A stretch of DNA of 64,000 nt, from assembly GCA_020465985.1 (NCBI GenBank), contig JAANYP010003850.1:186001-250000 (forward strand), in the 5' to 3' direction. The DNA comes from Centrapalus pauciflorus. Its lineage: Eukaryota; Streptophyta; Magnoliopsida; Asterales; Asteraceae. Position 1 is the stretch's first letter. Each line of letters opens with the position of its first letter. Positions 36,625 to 53,118 of the stretch are shown in pieces. The position numbers and the translations under genes were made by a program. Under the pieces are notes generated by a model. The model was not told the origin of the DNA and searched no databases. It was given only the letters and a program-made list of their open reading frames with translations.

Positions 36625-36893
36625 TCTGTGCTGTTAAAAGAGTAACTAAATGTCACATGACATGCTCTCATTTAATTTGTCACATGTCGTTCTCTCCTTT
36701 TGCCACGTCATTTACTGATTTTATTTTTAAAATTTAAAACAAATCAAATTTATATAAATCTAATATGGATTAATTTAATAACAAACTAACTAAAATTAAG
36801 CAAACTTTATTATTCATATAATTATTATATTATACACATATATAAAAATCACTTTCTAAAATTAATCCATGTAATACATGGGTAACAACCTAG
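36625..36893 (+). mobile_element. Short non-autonomous Helitron in the gene B promoter
   Basis: The 5' end is TCTGTGCTGTTAAAAG with A36624 before it. The 3' end has a hairpin (CCATGTA A TACATGG, 36867-36882), then CTAG at 36890-36893 and T36894 after it. Insertion between A and T, a 5' TC end, and a hairpin before CTAG are the Helitron rules. It has no coding frame. It lies 58 bp upstream of the SDR gene B start codon. Confidence 0.85.
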
Positions 36894-39800
36894 TATATAT
36901 TATTTTCATGAACTTGATATGAGAAAAATTAACATGTTTTTTCGTTTAATCCTTCTGTGCTATTTTTTACTTAAAAAAAATCTTAAGTAGTATATTTGTT
37001 TATGATTTTTAGAAATTTTTTTATTTTTTCAAAAAAGTATTCAAGTTTGTGGACTTTTTGGAGAAAAATAGTGAAAACATATTGATCTTTTGTAGAAAAA
37101 GTCAGAGTTGATTATGAAAAAAAAAACAAAACTTTTCCGAAAACCTGATTGGAAAGTAAAAAAATAATAACTGATGACTTTGTTAAGAAAAAATAACACG
37201 GAGGACTAAATCGCAAAACACATAAAAACATTTAATTTGTTTTCATATTAAACCCTTTAATCATATTCAAAAGTTTCCTATATTTGTTTTTTAAGCAGTG
37301 ACAAATTTGAAGTGGCCAACAATTCTTAATTAATCTGATAACCATGTGTTGCTTAAGTTTTAGTTTTTAAATCAATGAATACATGTATCTTATGAAATGA
37401 ACACGAATAATTATAATAATTAAAAAATTACTAACGTTATATTAACCACCTAAAATTGATTGTTGTTATAAATAACCTGATAAATTATATCAAAAAATAT
37501 CTATCAGATCATGTAAAAGTAATATTATAATATATTAACATAGAATTGATTATCATAATAAATAACTCAATTTTTTTAGCTAACAGTAAATAATAAACTG
37601 AAACTCGTAATTGATATATGTACTTTTATTTTTAAGTAATAACTACGAATACAAAGTGTGTAAAGATGCAAAAAGAGATTGAAAAATAAAAAAATGTAAA
37701 AACTGAAAATCAAATAGGATTGATCATGGTTTTCTTTCAACCTTTATATATAACCGAAAAGGACAAAATCAAAACAAATCAATCCGAAAAAATGAAATGA
37801 TCATAATAAAAATTAAACCAAATGATATTAGTTAAGGTTTAACAAGATATTATTCCAGTAATGTTCGTTATTTTTTAGTCCAGTCCAAAATTTTACACAC
37901 CCTAATGATTAATAAACATTTTATAAAACCCAAAATATATGTTATTGCTAATACATTGTAATGGACGTCTTAAATCATTGTACAATCATTTTTTTAATTT
38001 CAGTTTTTATATCGATCACCATTCATTTATTTTTGATTTGGAGTGGTTATTTAAATTTTATTAAATCCTCAAGTAATTATTTTTTTATATTTGTGGATGT
38101 TTTATTAGTTATAAATAATTAAATAATCAAAAAATTATTTATATAAAAAAGTGAAATTTAAAATAGATGTATAAAAGTTTTAATTAAATTTTATATATAT
38201 TTTAATTTGAAAATTATTTAAAGTAATAAAAAATAATAAAAGTATATAGTATAATAAAAATAACTTAACAATTAGAATAATAAAATTCAAATTTTAAATA
38301 AAAATATTACGATATTACACATTTGTAGTTTAACAGTTCGAATTTAATCCTATATTTAGACCACGTATTTAATATCACTTCATTTTTTCCCCTCTAGTCC
38401 ATTAACCGTATAATATTCTTATGTTGTTCATGACATATTTTTAGTTATGTTTTTGATAAACTAATTTCTCCAAATATCTCTTATTGTTTTAAATATACAA
38501 TAATAATATTTCAACAGTTTATTATCTCTAAGCTCTCACATTGTTTTTTGAATGTCCAACAATTAAAAAATAATTAATAAATATACATACGTATCCACAA
38601 ATAGCAAACCACTGCTTTATTGACCAACGTACTATATGAATATTTTTAACAAATTATTTATTTAGATGTATATAAACAAAAAATTCAAACATAAAAAAAT
38701 TAATTATTTATTAAATATAATAAGAGTAATATTATTTAACATAAATATTTAATTTTCTAGTTTTATAAATAAATATGAGTAATAGCTAACTTTTTATTTA
38801 TAAACTTAAATGTTTTTTATTTATATATAACATAATATATATAACTATATATTTTTTATTGAAAAATAAAAAAATGCTTGAAATATATTTTTACTAAAAA
38901 TCTTTTATTTATTAAACATTTAATATTTTTGTATAATATATATTTATTTTTATACCTCAAATAAGTAATAGCACATCCATAAATAATTTTATAATTTTTC
39001 AGATTATACAACTGATTAACTTGGTTTAAAATAAACTTAAAAGATATTTGCAGACTTTAAAAATTCGACGTGCATTATTTTCTCAAAGTTTGTTAATAAT
39101 TCGTACTTTTTTTATTCATCTCAAAGTTTGTTAGCTATTCTTTTTTTTTTTTTTCCAATTAATACAATTGTGTCACGTAAGCAGAGACCGAAAAGATATG
39201 AATTTCAATGATTGAAAATGTGTTATTCCAACATAGAATCAAATTTTTCTCATTTTGAATGGCTGAGATCAACTCATGATTTGATTAAATGGTACGCGTT
39301 ATAATTGTGTCAAGTGAGTAAACTTATGTTCAGTTTCGTCGACAATAAATATATATAATCCTGAAATAAAATTAATATTTTTTTTAAGTTTTACATACAT
39401 TCGAACATTTATTAATCCACAAGCTTCAAGTCAATTTATTTGGATACTTTAGTTATTTTTTATATATACGATGACTAGCTAAAAAAAAAGTGTGTTAATA
39501 TATAATGATATAAACACATGTCGTAAGCAAATAAAAAATTTTCTAAGTAAAAGAACCAAAAAGTTATATTAAGAAAGGTAGAAATGAAATTTTTCTTAGG
39601 TAAAAGTAATTGAATTTTAGTTAATAATTGTGAAAATAACTTTATTAATTACTTGCAATGAAAGAGATATATCACTATCAGTATGAAACTATGAACCCGA
39701 ATATCGATTGACAACAAAAGTATCAAAACTCAAAAGAAAGACGCTACTCTAGTAGTAGTAGTAGTCACAAAATTGGACAATTTTACTTCTTAGATGGGAT

Positions 39801-41853
39801 CTGCAAACGATTTTCAAAAAAATATGCGCAATGTATTATCTATAATAATTATCGATCTTATTTTTGAACATTTTTTACAAATTAAATCAAGGGAATTTTC
39901 AAACATTTTCCCTTCTTTTACAAACGTTTAAAACTTTATAAATTTTTTATATTTCTGTATAATAATATAATATATTTTTGTGTATTTTTATAACTTTTTA
40001 ATCTTTTTGGAGTATGTTTATTGTGGATATATGATCCGGTAGTTGAGATTAATCACATTTGTTCTTCAGCAAAAACAATGGACAATATTAGTTTTCTTAA
40101 TATCATTAATTTAATTAAATATGGTAATTAAACATTTTGAAAGCTTGTTTTAATTATTGCGTATAACTTGCGTTTATCATATTGTATAAAGCTAATAATA
40201 TTTAATGATGGTTTAAAAATAGTCAATTAATTGCAAAAATTAAAAATCGTACTTATCATTAATCTATCCAATTTTTTGAATTACAAAAATGTATAATACC
40301 ATATTATTTTCTCTACATCTCTATATTGGTAATCAATAATAATATATGTCATCTCAAGTTTGTTAGATCTAACTAATCATGTTATATTATCTCAAGGTAG
40401 TTTCAAATTTGATAATAGTCTATTAAAAGATACATTTGATTTTTTTTTTTTTGTGCTATTTTGCTCTGATCCCTATTTTTTTTTATTTTCAACAACTTTG
40501 TGATTTTGTTCCTATTTTTTTTATTTCCAACGGTTGTGATTATATCATGTGAGAATAGTTCCAGATATCATTCTGCTCCGTCAGCAATAAATATATGTAA
40601 TATATAGTATTAATTTCTTAATTTTATTAATTTAATTCATACAATAATTAAACCTTCTGAAAAAAATATTTTAATTATTGTGTATAACTAGCATTTATGA
40701 TAGTGTAAAAGCTAATATTTAAATTTTTTTTTAAAAATAGTCAATTAATTACTAACAATTAATATGTATAGTTTTGGATTAGTCTAAAAAATTTCTAAAA
40801 CTAACAATTATGTTAGGTATTTATTGTTGTTTTTTTTTTATTTATAACTATTTTACTTTATTAAATAATGATAATAACAATATCACAAAGCAATAAATTT
40901 TATCATTGATTTAATTAAAATAAATACTCAATATTAAATAATAATCCTAATATGATTAAATAATTATGGTGTTTAATTATCAAAAATATTTTTAAGATCC
41001 TTTAAATGACATATTAATTTTTAACTGGTATAATTGATAATAAGTCAACATAATTATTAAAATAGTGTATTCAAAATTAGTATTTAGTTCAAAAGATGGT
41101 TGAGATTTCTAACACGGTATATAAAAAATAAGTTACTAATTTATGATATTTACTTGTTGTGAAATGCCTGAAGAATGAAATAAATTAATTTACTTAGTTA
41201 AATGAAACGTTATAAAATTAAAAAACAAACAACAGTTTTATAATAATTTAATGATATACAAACTTATAGTAATTAAATAGAAATATCATGTCAATAATGT
41301 TAAGATAAAGTTATTTAAGCAAACGTTGAAATTAGCTAACTGAAAATCAAAAATTAGGAAAAAGATAAGCATCAATAACACACTCATCAGATCCTAATTT
41401 TGAATATATAATTTTGTCTACTGTGAGAGTCAAACCCCCAACCTTAGGGTCATCTTAAGGTTGGCGTTTGAGGACGGCACGTGGGGTTCTAGGCAGCGAT
41501 GCGATTCACATTCCAATTCAATTTCAGCAACATTCAAATTGCTTGTGAGATTCCAATTCTTCGGTGTAAATTCCAACGAACCAAACACTATCGAAAAGTA
41601 TAAAAGGAGGTAGAGTGCAACATAATTAATTAGCAATGAGTAATTACTATGTTTCAAACGATTTTTTTATTGTAAGAATCCGAAAATGCAAACCGATCGA
41701 TATAAAACACCAAAGAAACAAGACAAGACCACTATACTACCATAGTTTGTTTATTCATACAAACATATGCATGTTTGTTGTTTGGATATAACAACAATAC
41801 ATAGCGCATTATGTAAATATCGTTGCCAAAATAGAAGTTAACACAATGTGGAT
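36894..41853. other. Intergenic region between SDR genes B and C
   Basis: Very AT-rich, with no gene. It includes a foldback relic (about 36985-37257). From about 37187 on it is the left part of the block duplicated at 49331. The stretch from about 37750 to 39779 has no counterpart in the D block. A segment at 41430-41640 (CGATTCACATTCCAATTC) is shared with 54420-54600. Confidence 0.6.

Positions 41854-45524
<3,671 letters not shown>

Positions 45525-45590
<66 letters not shown>
45525..45590 (-). repeat. (GA)n tract in the 5' leader of gene C
   Basis: On the minus strand it is a (GA)n run of about 66 bp that ends about 10 bp upstream of the ATG at 45515. Gene D has only a run of about 14 bp at the same place (61903-61918). 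(GA)n in plant leaders can bind BPC-type proteins; whether this one does is inference. Confidence 0.85.
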
Positions 45591-45592
<2 letters not shown>

Positions 45593-45627
45593 TGCTTACG
45601 TTTATGAGTATTTCACTTGTATCTATA

Positions 45628-45634
<7 letters not shown>

Positions 45635-45681
<47 letters not shown>
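45635..45681. repeat. (AT)n microsatellite
   Basis: Uninterrupted AT dinucleotides, about 120 bp upstream of the gene C start codon. A shorter run is at 61983-62006 upstream of gene D. Confidence 0.85.
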
Positions 45682-45683
<2 letters not shown>

Positions 45684-46343
45684 GTGGATCCTTTAAGTAC
45701 CATTTAATTTTAAGGAGTAAAATGAACCAATAATCGATTGCCAAGTAAGCGTTAGTCATAACCAATTAATTAAGGGTATTTTTGTCAATGTAAAAACATT
45801 TAATTTTTTTAATCCTTTAGGTAGTTATGTTAATCATAAATAGACGGATGAGTAAATTACTTCCGTTTTTTTGCTTTAAATGACTTACTCCTTAAATATT
45901 TTCGTACATTCATTACATTCATTTGCAAAAATATCATGAATTATGGTATTAAAACATGCATTGCATTCATTGCCTTCATTTATAATAAACACATTGCATT
46001 TAAAACGTTCATTACATTCATTGGAATATCAGTTAATTACGAGCTCAAAGCAGACATTGCATTCATTAGCATTCATAAAGTAATCAAATCAAAGACCCAA
46101 TCTCATTTTTTATGAATTACAACAAAAAGATTTCTTTTAATTCAATTTTAAATTCCTTGTTTTTAGGATCCACAAACCGATTCTTGTATTTTGGGGAATG
46201 TGTGAGAATTTTTTTCATTCCAAGTATACCCTTTTTTTTAAATAAATAATCTAAGTAATTTTATTCTTTTGTTGCTGACATGTTATTTGTTCATTGGTTC
46301 ATTTTGGTGTTTAAAATTAAATGGTGCTTAAGGGATCTCTACC

Positions 46344-46345
<2 letters not shown>

Positions 46346-46433
<88 letters not shown>
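46346..46433. repeat. (AT)n microsatellite
   Basis: About 88 bp of AT dinucleotides, bordered by CTACCCCAT and ATGGTGGGGAT, which are weakly inverted. Such tracts often sit at the ends of small plant transposons. Confidence 0.85.
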
Positions 46434-46435
<2 letters not shown>

Positions 46436-46918
46436 TGGGGATCATGCAGAACCTTAATTTAGTGCAGAAATATAGAACCAATCTAAATCATTGGATTATA
46501 ATATAATATTAGGGATAATATGGTAATGCAATTAACATTGAATTAATAGTAGCTCACCAAGTTTGACTGCCCACTTTGACCATTTTTTACTCTTTTAATA
46601 TCGAATGGACATGTAGTGTTGCATATATGATATATAGTATCACTTCGATGTTGAATATGTGATATAAACTGTAATTCGATATTAAATGATCTCTATATAA
46701 TATATTGAATGGTCGTCTGGGTAAAAGAAATTTTTAGGAAAAAAAACACGTAAAATTTTTTCGAAAAAAATATATCATGATCGTTCTTGTTAAATCCACC
46801 AACTTTGACTACTAATTTTGACCATTATTTTGGCTCTGTTAATATTGAATGTATATGCAGTGTTGCATTGACGTTGAATATACGATATCAAGTGTTCTTT
46901 CGACATTGAATGATCTCG

Positions 46919-47600
46919 TGAGTACCGTCCATTATGCAGCGCACCAGAAGGTACCACCCTTAAAAGTAATTTTTGAAATTTTTTTCATAAACATGTTTTA
47001 ATTAACATTACACAGATCATATGTAAATTTCACGCAAATCCTAACACTCTAAGTGCATGAAAATACGCATCACATAAATACATGTTCACATACATTCAAA
47101 ATTATGTATGTGTGTGTTCACATCACTTTTTAGGAGTTAGGAGATGTAAATGTATGTGAAATTTACATATGATCTTCATAATGTCTATTATAAGTGTCAT
47201 TTTGATAATCAAACTTTTAGAATTTTTTTAATTTAGCCATTAAACTATTTTTTGTCCCGATTTAATCACTGAACTATTTTTGTATATATATTTAGCCACT
47301 AAACTTTCTTTTTACCAATTTGACCACTGAAAATTGTCCCGATTTAGCCACCAAACTATCATATTTTGTATCGATTTAGCCATTAGTTTTATTCATTTTC
47401 CCCAAAATAGAACATCAAACTAAAGTTTAGTGGCTAAATCAAATCAAAAAAATTAGTTTAGTGGTTAAATAGAACAAATTTGAAAGTTAAATTGTCAAAA
47501 TGATACTTAAGCCAAGCATGTTTATGAAATATAAAATTTAAAATGTTGTTTTAAAGGTGGTACCTTCTGGTGCGTTGCATAATGGGTGGTACTCTCTCAA
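46919..47600. mobile_element. Layered inverted-repeat element
   Basis: Outer pair: ATTATGCAGCGCACCAGAAG (46931) and CTTCTGGTGCGTTGCATAAT (47563-47582). A second pair: GATCATATGTAAATTTCAC (47019) and its inverse (47157-47175). A third: AGTGTCATTTTGATAATC (47191) and CAAAATGATACTT (about 47493). The last pair encloses repeated TTTAGCCACTAAACT words. Target duplication not resolved. Confidence 0.65.
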
Positions 47601-47890
47601 GCCATATTCAATATATATATATATATATCTTCAAAATAAGCAAAGATTTTTTTGAAAATGGGGCCCTATAATTAATAGGCCGTGAGCGGTTGCCCGTATT
47701 GATCTTGCTCAGAGTCTGCCTTAAATATAAATAGGATAAAATTTGAATTTAAATTTAATTTATGACTTGCATTGATAAACACATAAATTATACCAGACAA
47801 ACACATAAAAATACCTTTAAAAATATGTTGTTCTCCGATATTTAAGAGAGATGCTTTTGGTAGGGGAAGAATAAACCAAATATTTATTTA

Positions 47891-48297
47891 CTAGTTTATT
47901 ACCAGCGTATTACGCAGATATTTTTAATATATATATATATAATGAATTAAAAGGTAAATGTATAAATATTATTTCTTTTAAACAAAAAGTATATAAGAAT
48001 GATATTATTATTTATTATGACCTATTAATTTTTATATATTTGTAGATATATATGAATAGTAATTATTTTCTTATATTTTTTAAAACTTTTATTATATTAT
48101 ATTATAATTAATTAGTTAGTAGAGTATTAGATTTTATTTGATTTGATTGAATTCAAAAGTAGATTATATTAGATTTGGATAGATATAATTTAAATTTCTT
48201 TATTATTTTTAAAAGCTATAAATGCCACGTGTCGATTCATGGTGATGACACGTGGCTTCACCAGAATTCAGTATAGTTACTCTTTTAATCGTATAGA
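47891..48297 (-). mobile_element. Non-autonomous Helitron, 407 bp
   Basis: On the minus strand the 5' end is TCTATACGATTAAAAGAG and the 3' end is a GCGTAATACGC-type hairpin followed by GTAATAAACTAG. It lies between A47890 and T48298. Inside, GCCACGTGTC (48224-48233) and GACACGTGGC (48247-48256) form a 10-bp hairpin with a 13-base loop. Confidence 0.85.
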
Positions 48298-49889
48298 TGA
48301 ATTATAAATATGCTCCTAGTTAGGGGTTTAAGAGCATGCTATAAGTTTATATACTATATTTATTCTGAATATTTATTTATTTAAAAACTTTATACTTTAT
48401 AGTAAAAAATATTAATAACAATAAATGAACATTCATATTAATAAACATTTTTAGGCAAAACTTTTTAAAGTAAAGAAAATCTAAATAAACAAAATGCACA
48501 ACAAATAAAATTTTAAAATAAATATAGACAACGAATATAATATTGATAATAAATAAATTTTTATAGTAAAATTACGTTCATTGTCAACTAATCTTCAATT
48601 CTTCATAGTTTGATTTCAACAAATAAATTTGTCAAACTAACTTTATATTTATAAAAGATTATATCACACTGAGAAAATCTTCACAGGGAAAGAACACATT
48701 GAAAAATCCTTCGCATCGAAAAAACTTTGAAATAATAAATAGTTGAACATTTGTAAAGAAAACCTTCATGGAAATAAATCTTGATATATTGACTTTAAAC
48801 AAACTTTAACATTTACGTTAACAAAAATATCTTAATAAATAAATGTTTATAATAGACAAATAAGTATTGCAATAAATACACGTTTAGAGAGAATAAATAT
48901 TGATTATGAATTTTGATAAAAATAAATATAACAATATTTTTAGTTATACTAAAAATGCAAGTATTTAATTTAATATAGTTAATCCATATTTATTTTATTT
49001 ATCAATAGTTTTTATAAATTAACAAAAATTATAAAATGATAATGCATATTTATAAAACTATTATAGTTTTTTTGTCAGACGTATAATATTAACATTTTAC
49101 CAATGCGTAATGTTACTTTACGCTTACCTTATTTTATGCGAAAATAACAAATTGATTATCAATATTTTACTTGGATGGACCGATGGATGTATATAAAGTT
49201 ATCAAATAATAAATTTAATTGATTTTTTTTTTTAACGACTAATGTTATTGGTCAGTGATTAGCACCTTTTTACGTTAGACACCTAAAGATAAACTTTGTT
49301 TTATACAAATATGCCATTATAATGATTTTATAAAATTCCTTAATAACACGGAGGGAATAAATCGCAAAAAACATGAAAACATTTGAGTTTTTTTAATATT
49401 AAACCCTTTAATCATATTCAAAAGTTTCCTGTATTTGTTTTTTAGCAGTGACTAATTTGTAGTGACCAACAATTCTTAACTAATCTAGTAACCATGCGTT
49501 GCTCGAGTTTTAGTTTTTAAATCAATGAACACCTGTATTTTATGAAATGAACACGAACAAATTATAATGATTAAAAACAAATAACATTATATTAACCACC
49601 AAAAATTGATTGACGTAATAAATAACCCGATAAATTATAACAAAAAAGATCTATCAAGATCATGTAAAAGTAATATTATAATATATTAACATAGAATTGA
49701 TTATCTAATCAACATCTCAATTTTTTTAGCTAACGGTAAATAATAAAATGAAACACGTAATTGATATATGTACTTTTATTTTAAGTATTAACCACGAATA
49801 CAAAGTGTGTAAAGATGCAAAGTAGATTGAAAAATTAAAAAAATGTAAAAACTGATAATCGAATACGATTGATCATGGTTTTCTTTCTA

Positions 49890-49891
<2 letters not shown>

Positions 49892-49973
<82 letters not shown>
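49892..49973. repeat. (AT)n microsatellite at a length-difference junction
   Basis: The run continues directly into sequence that matches 39779 onward, while the sequence before it matches up to about 37740. The gene C copy has only a short TATATATA there. Confidence 0.8.
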
Positions 49974-49977
<4 letters not shown>

Positions 49978-50486
49978 CACTTCTTAGTTGGGATCTGTAA
50001 ACGATTTTCAAAAAAATATATTATGGATCTTATTTCTGAACTTTTTTTACAAATCAAATCAAGATAACAAATTTAAAAGGTTGAGGGAATTCAAACATTT
50101 CCCCTTCTTTACAAACGTTTAAAACTTTATAATTTTTTTTTTTTGTAGTTCTTTATATTTTTATACCTTTTTTTAAATTTTTTTGTAGTATGTTTATTAT
50201 GGACTTATGATCCGGCAGTTGAGATTAATCACATTTGCTCTCCAGCAAAAACAATATATAGTATTAGTTTTCTTAATTCCATCAATTTAATTAAATATGG
50301 TAATTAAACATTTTGAAAAATTATTTTAATTATTGCGTATAACTTGCGTGTATCATGGTGTATAAAACTAATAACATTTAATGATGGTTTAAAAAATAGA
50401 CAACTAATTGCAAAAATTGAAAATTGTACTTATGGTCATTCTATCTAATTTTTAGAATTAAATATATGTAATATATAGTATTAACA

Positions 50487-51663
50487 AAATATGTGGTGCC
50501 CGTACGTTGTAACGGGATTTATATCTATATATATTTTTATTAATAGATTAAAAATATAATATAATAAAATAATATTATTGCAAGTTATATATACTTTTAA
50601 AACAATTAAAAACTTTAGTAAAACATAAATAATAATAATAATATATTAAATTTTATAATAAATTAAAACTTTAAATAACCTAGAGTTTTATAATATATTA
50701 ATTTAATTATTAGCAAATCAAGACACATATTAGATGAATAAAAATTTTCATTTTTAAGCTATTTAAATATTGAAAGTTATAAAAACTTCATTTTCTAGAA
50801 ACACATAAACATGTTTAAAAATCACTTTGTGTTGTATATACACATTTTTTTATAATTATATCTTTTTTATTAGGCTTTAGTTGCATATTTTTTATATTAT
50901 AACTTTTATATAAATATTTGAAAACTTATTATTTCGAATCTATCTTATATTAGATCCTCCAGATTAGGTTTTATATATTTTTCTACTTGACTTTTTTAAA
51001 TTTAGTTTAATAAAAAAATCAAATACATGATGTATTGTTAAATTAATATTGAATAAATATACCAACATACATATAAATTTATATAAAATCATACAAAATT
51101 ACGAAGTATAAATAAAAAGTAAAACATACATAGTAACTTGTGTGTCAGTGTGTATATAATACTCATACACATTATTGTGTTTTAATAAATATAACTTAGT
51201 GTATGGGTGTAATTAATATATAAGTATTTTATAAACACATATAACTTGAAATATTCGTAAAGATAATAAAATATAGAAATCAAATTAATATAAATAAATT
51301 ATTAAATTATCTCAAATATTAAATTAAATTATTATATTAATATAAATAAATAGTTAAAGATTAAAACATATTAAATAAGGTTAGTTCATATAGTAAAGAA
51401 ATTATTTGAATTATATAACATAAATCAAAATAAATCATTTTAGATAAATGTAGGAGTTAATTTAGAAAGTAATTAAATCAGACTTACTTTCATAAGTTGT
51501 GGTTAAACTATATATTAATTTATTTTAATTTTATTAATTTTTTAAAATCAAACTAAATTGATGACTGAAAGAGTTATATTAGGAAAATTGGGAGAGAAAA
51601 TAGAAAAATCATTTTATTAGGTGGTGACATGTGGCACATAAGATTTCTTTTATTAATATAATA
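50487..51663 (-). mobile_element. Probable decayed Helitron, D block only
   Basis: GTGCCCGTACGTTGTAACGGG at the left is a worn Helitron-type 3' hairpin, and TTTCTTTTATTAATATAA at the right resembles the 5' end. The gene C block is contiguous at this place (about 40605), so roughly 2.08 kb (50485-52560) entered the D block. The CTAG end is not preserved. Confidence 0.45.
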
Positions 51664-52779
51664 CACACACACACATATAATATATAATGATAAAGATTTT
51701 ATAGAAAATCATACAAAGTATTTTATTTATAGTGTTAAATTATAAAATATGTATAAATAATGTGATATAAACTTTCAGACTAAATACACAATACATTAGT
51801 TACAAATTATTTATATCCTAACCTTTTATGAATACATAAATTAAGTTTCATAAAAATGGTACAAAGAATAAATTTGTAATACTAAATTATGAAAAAAAAT
51901 ATTATTTTTTATTATTAAATTTATATATATAACCCGTAATATCATATTTTTAAAGTTAAAATACTATAAACATATGAACTATATATATCATTAAATTTGA
52001 CTAATGTAATGTTGTTATATAAATTAAATCGTATTATGTAGATATTATTAGCAAATATTCCTATTTAAAAAAATATATACATTTGAATTAAAGTATACAA
52101 AAAAGAATGTAATTAGATATTATTTTTATGTTTTATAAGCATTATTTATCTAGCTTTTGAAATATATATGAATAATAACTATTTTTTTTATCATTCTTTT
52201 ACATTTTTTAAATTTAGTTTATATTTATAGGATGATATAATTTGATATTTTAAAAAATATTAAAGATAAATTTTCTCATGTAATTTATATATTAATTAAT
52301 TAATAGAAAAAGGTACAATATAATATTTATGATAAATTAATTGTTGATAATCAAATGGTGCAATTTAGCAAACCTCCATTAGTTAATATATTAAATGGTG
52401 TATTTTAGCAAAAATGTACAATATAATATTCATGATAAATTAATTGTTGATAATTAATTGGTGCAATTTAGCAAACCCTTTATTAGTTAATATATTAAGT
52501 GGTGTATTTTAGCAAAACCCACTTATGAATAGTAATTCATTAGTGAATAATATATATAGGTATAATATCTTAATTTTATTAATTTTATTAATACGATAAC
52601 TAAACCTTTTGAAAAATTATTTTTAATTATTGTGTATAACTTGCGTTTATCATGATGTAAAAAACTAAAAGATAGTCAATTAACTACAACAATCAATATG
52701 TAAAGTTTTAGATTGTTCTATAAAAATTCTAAAACTAACAATTATGTTACACATTCATTGTTGTTATAAATTTTTTTTA

Positions 52780-53087
52780 GGGTTTATTATGAAAAAAAAA
52801 ACCAACATGTTTTCATGTTTTTTGCGTTTTCGTCCCTCCATGTTTTTTTTTCATAAAAAACCTCAAGTTATTCTTTTATTTTTGGTTTAGTGAAATCTGA
52901 ACATTAGACCCCGGTTATAATTTGTGAATCGGGTTTTAAAAACCTGAAAAACCGGGTTCTAATGTCCAGATTTCACTAAACCAAAAAGAAAAGAATAACT
53001 TGAGGACTTTTATAGAAATAAAATAACATGGAGGGACGAAAACGTAAAAATATAAAAACATGTTGTTTTTTTTTTCATAATAAACCC
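52780..53087. mobile_element. Mutator-like foldback MITE, 308 bp
   Basis: The ends GGGTTTATTATG and CATAATAAACCC are inverted, and the arms match throughout (CCGGGTTTT centre). Flanks TTTTTTTTA (52771-52779) and TTTTTTATA (53088-53096) agree at 8 of 9. The gene C block lacks it near 40830. Same family as 57308-57615. Confidence 0.82.
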
Positions 53088-53118
53088 TTTTTTATAACTA
53101 TTTTACTTTATTAAATAA

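Larger units (their letters stand above)
45682..49330. other. Intergenic region upstream of gene C
   Basis: No gene. It holds an (AT)n run (46346-46433), a layered inverted repeat (46919-47600) and a Helitron (47891-48297). The remainder is AT-rich. Confidence 0.6.

Noticed and set aside
46280..46506. Open frames of alternating Ile-Tyr (also at 45454-45696 and 59068-59328)
   Set aside because: They are translations of (AT)n tracts, with (CT)n or (AG)n at the edges, not proteins.
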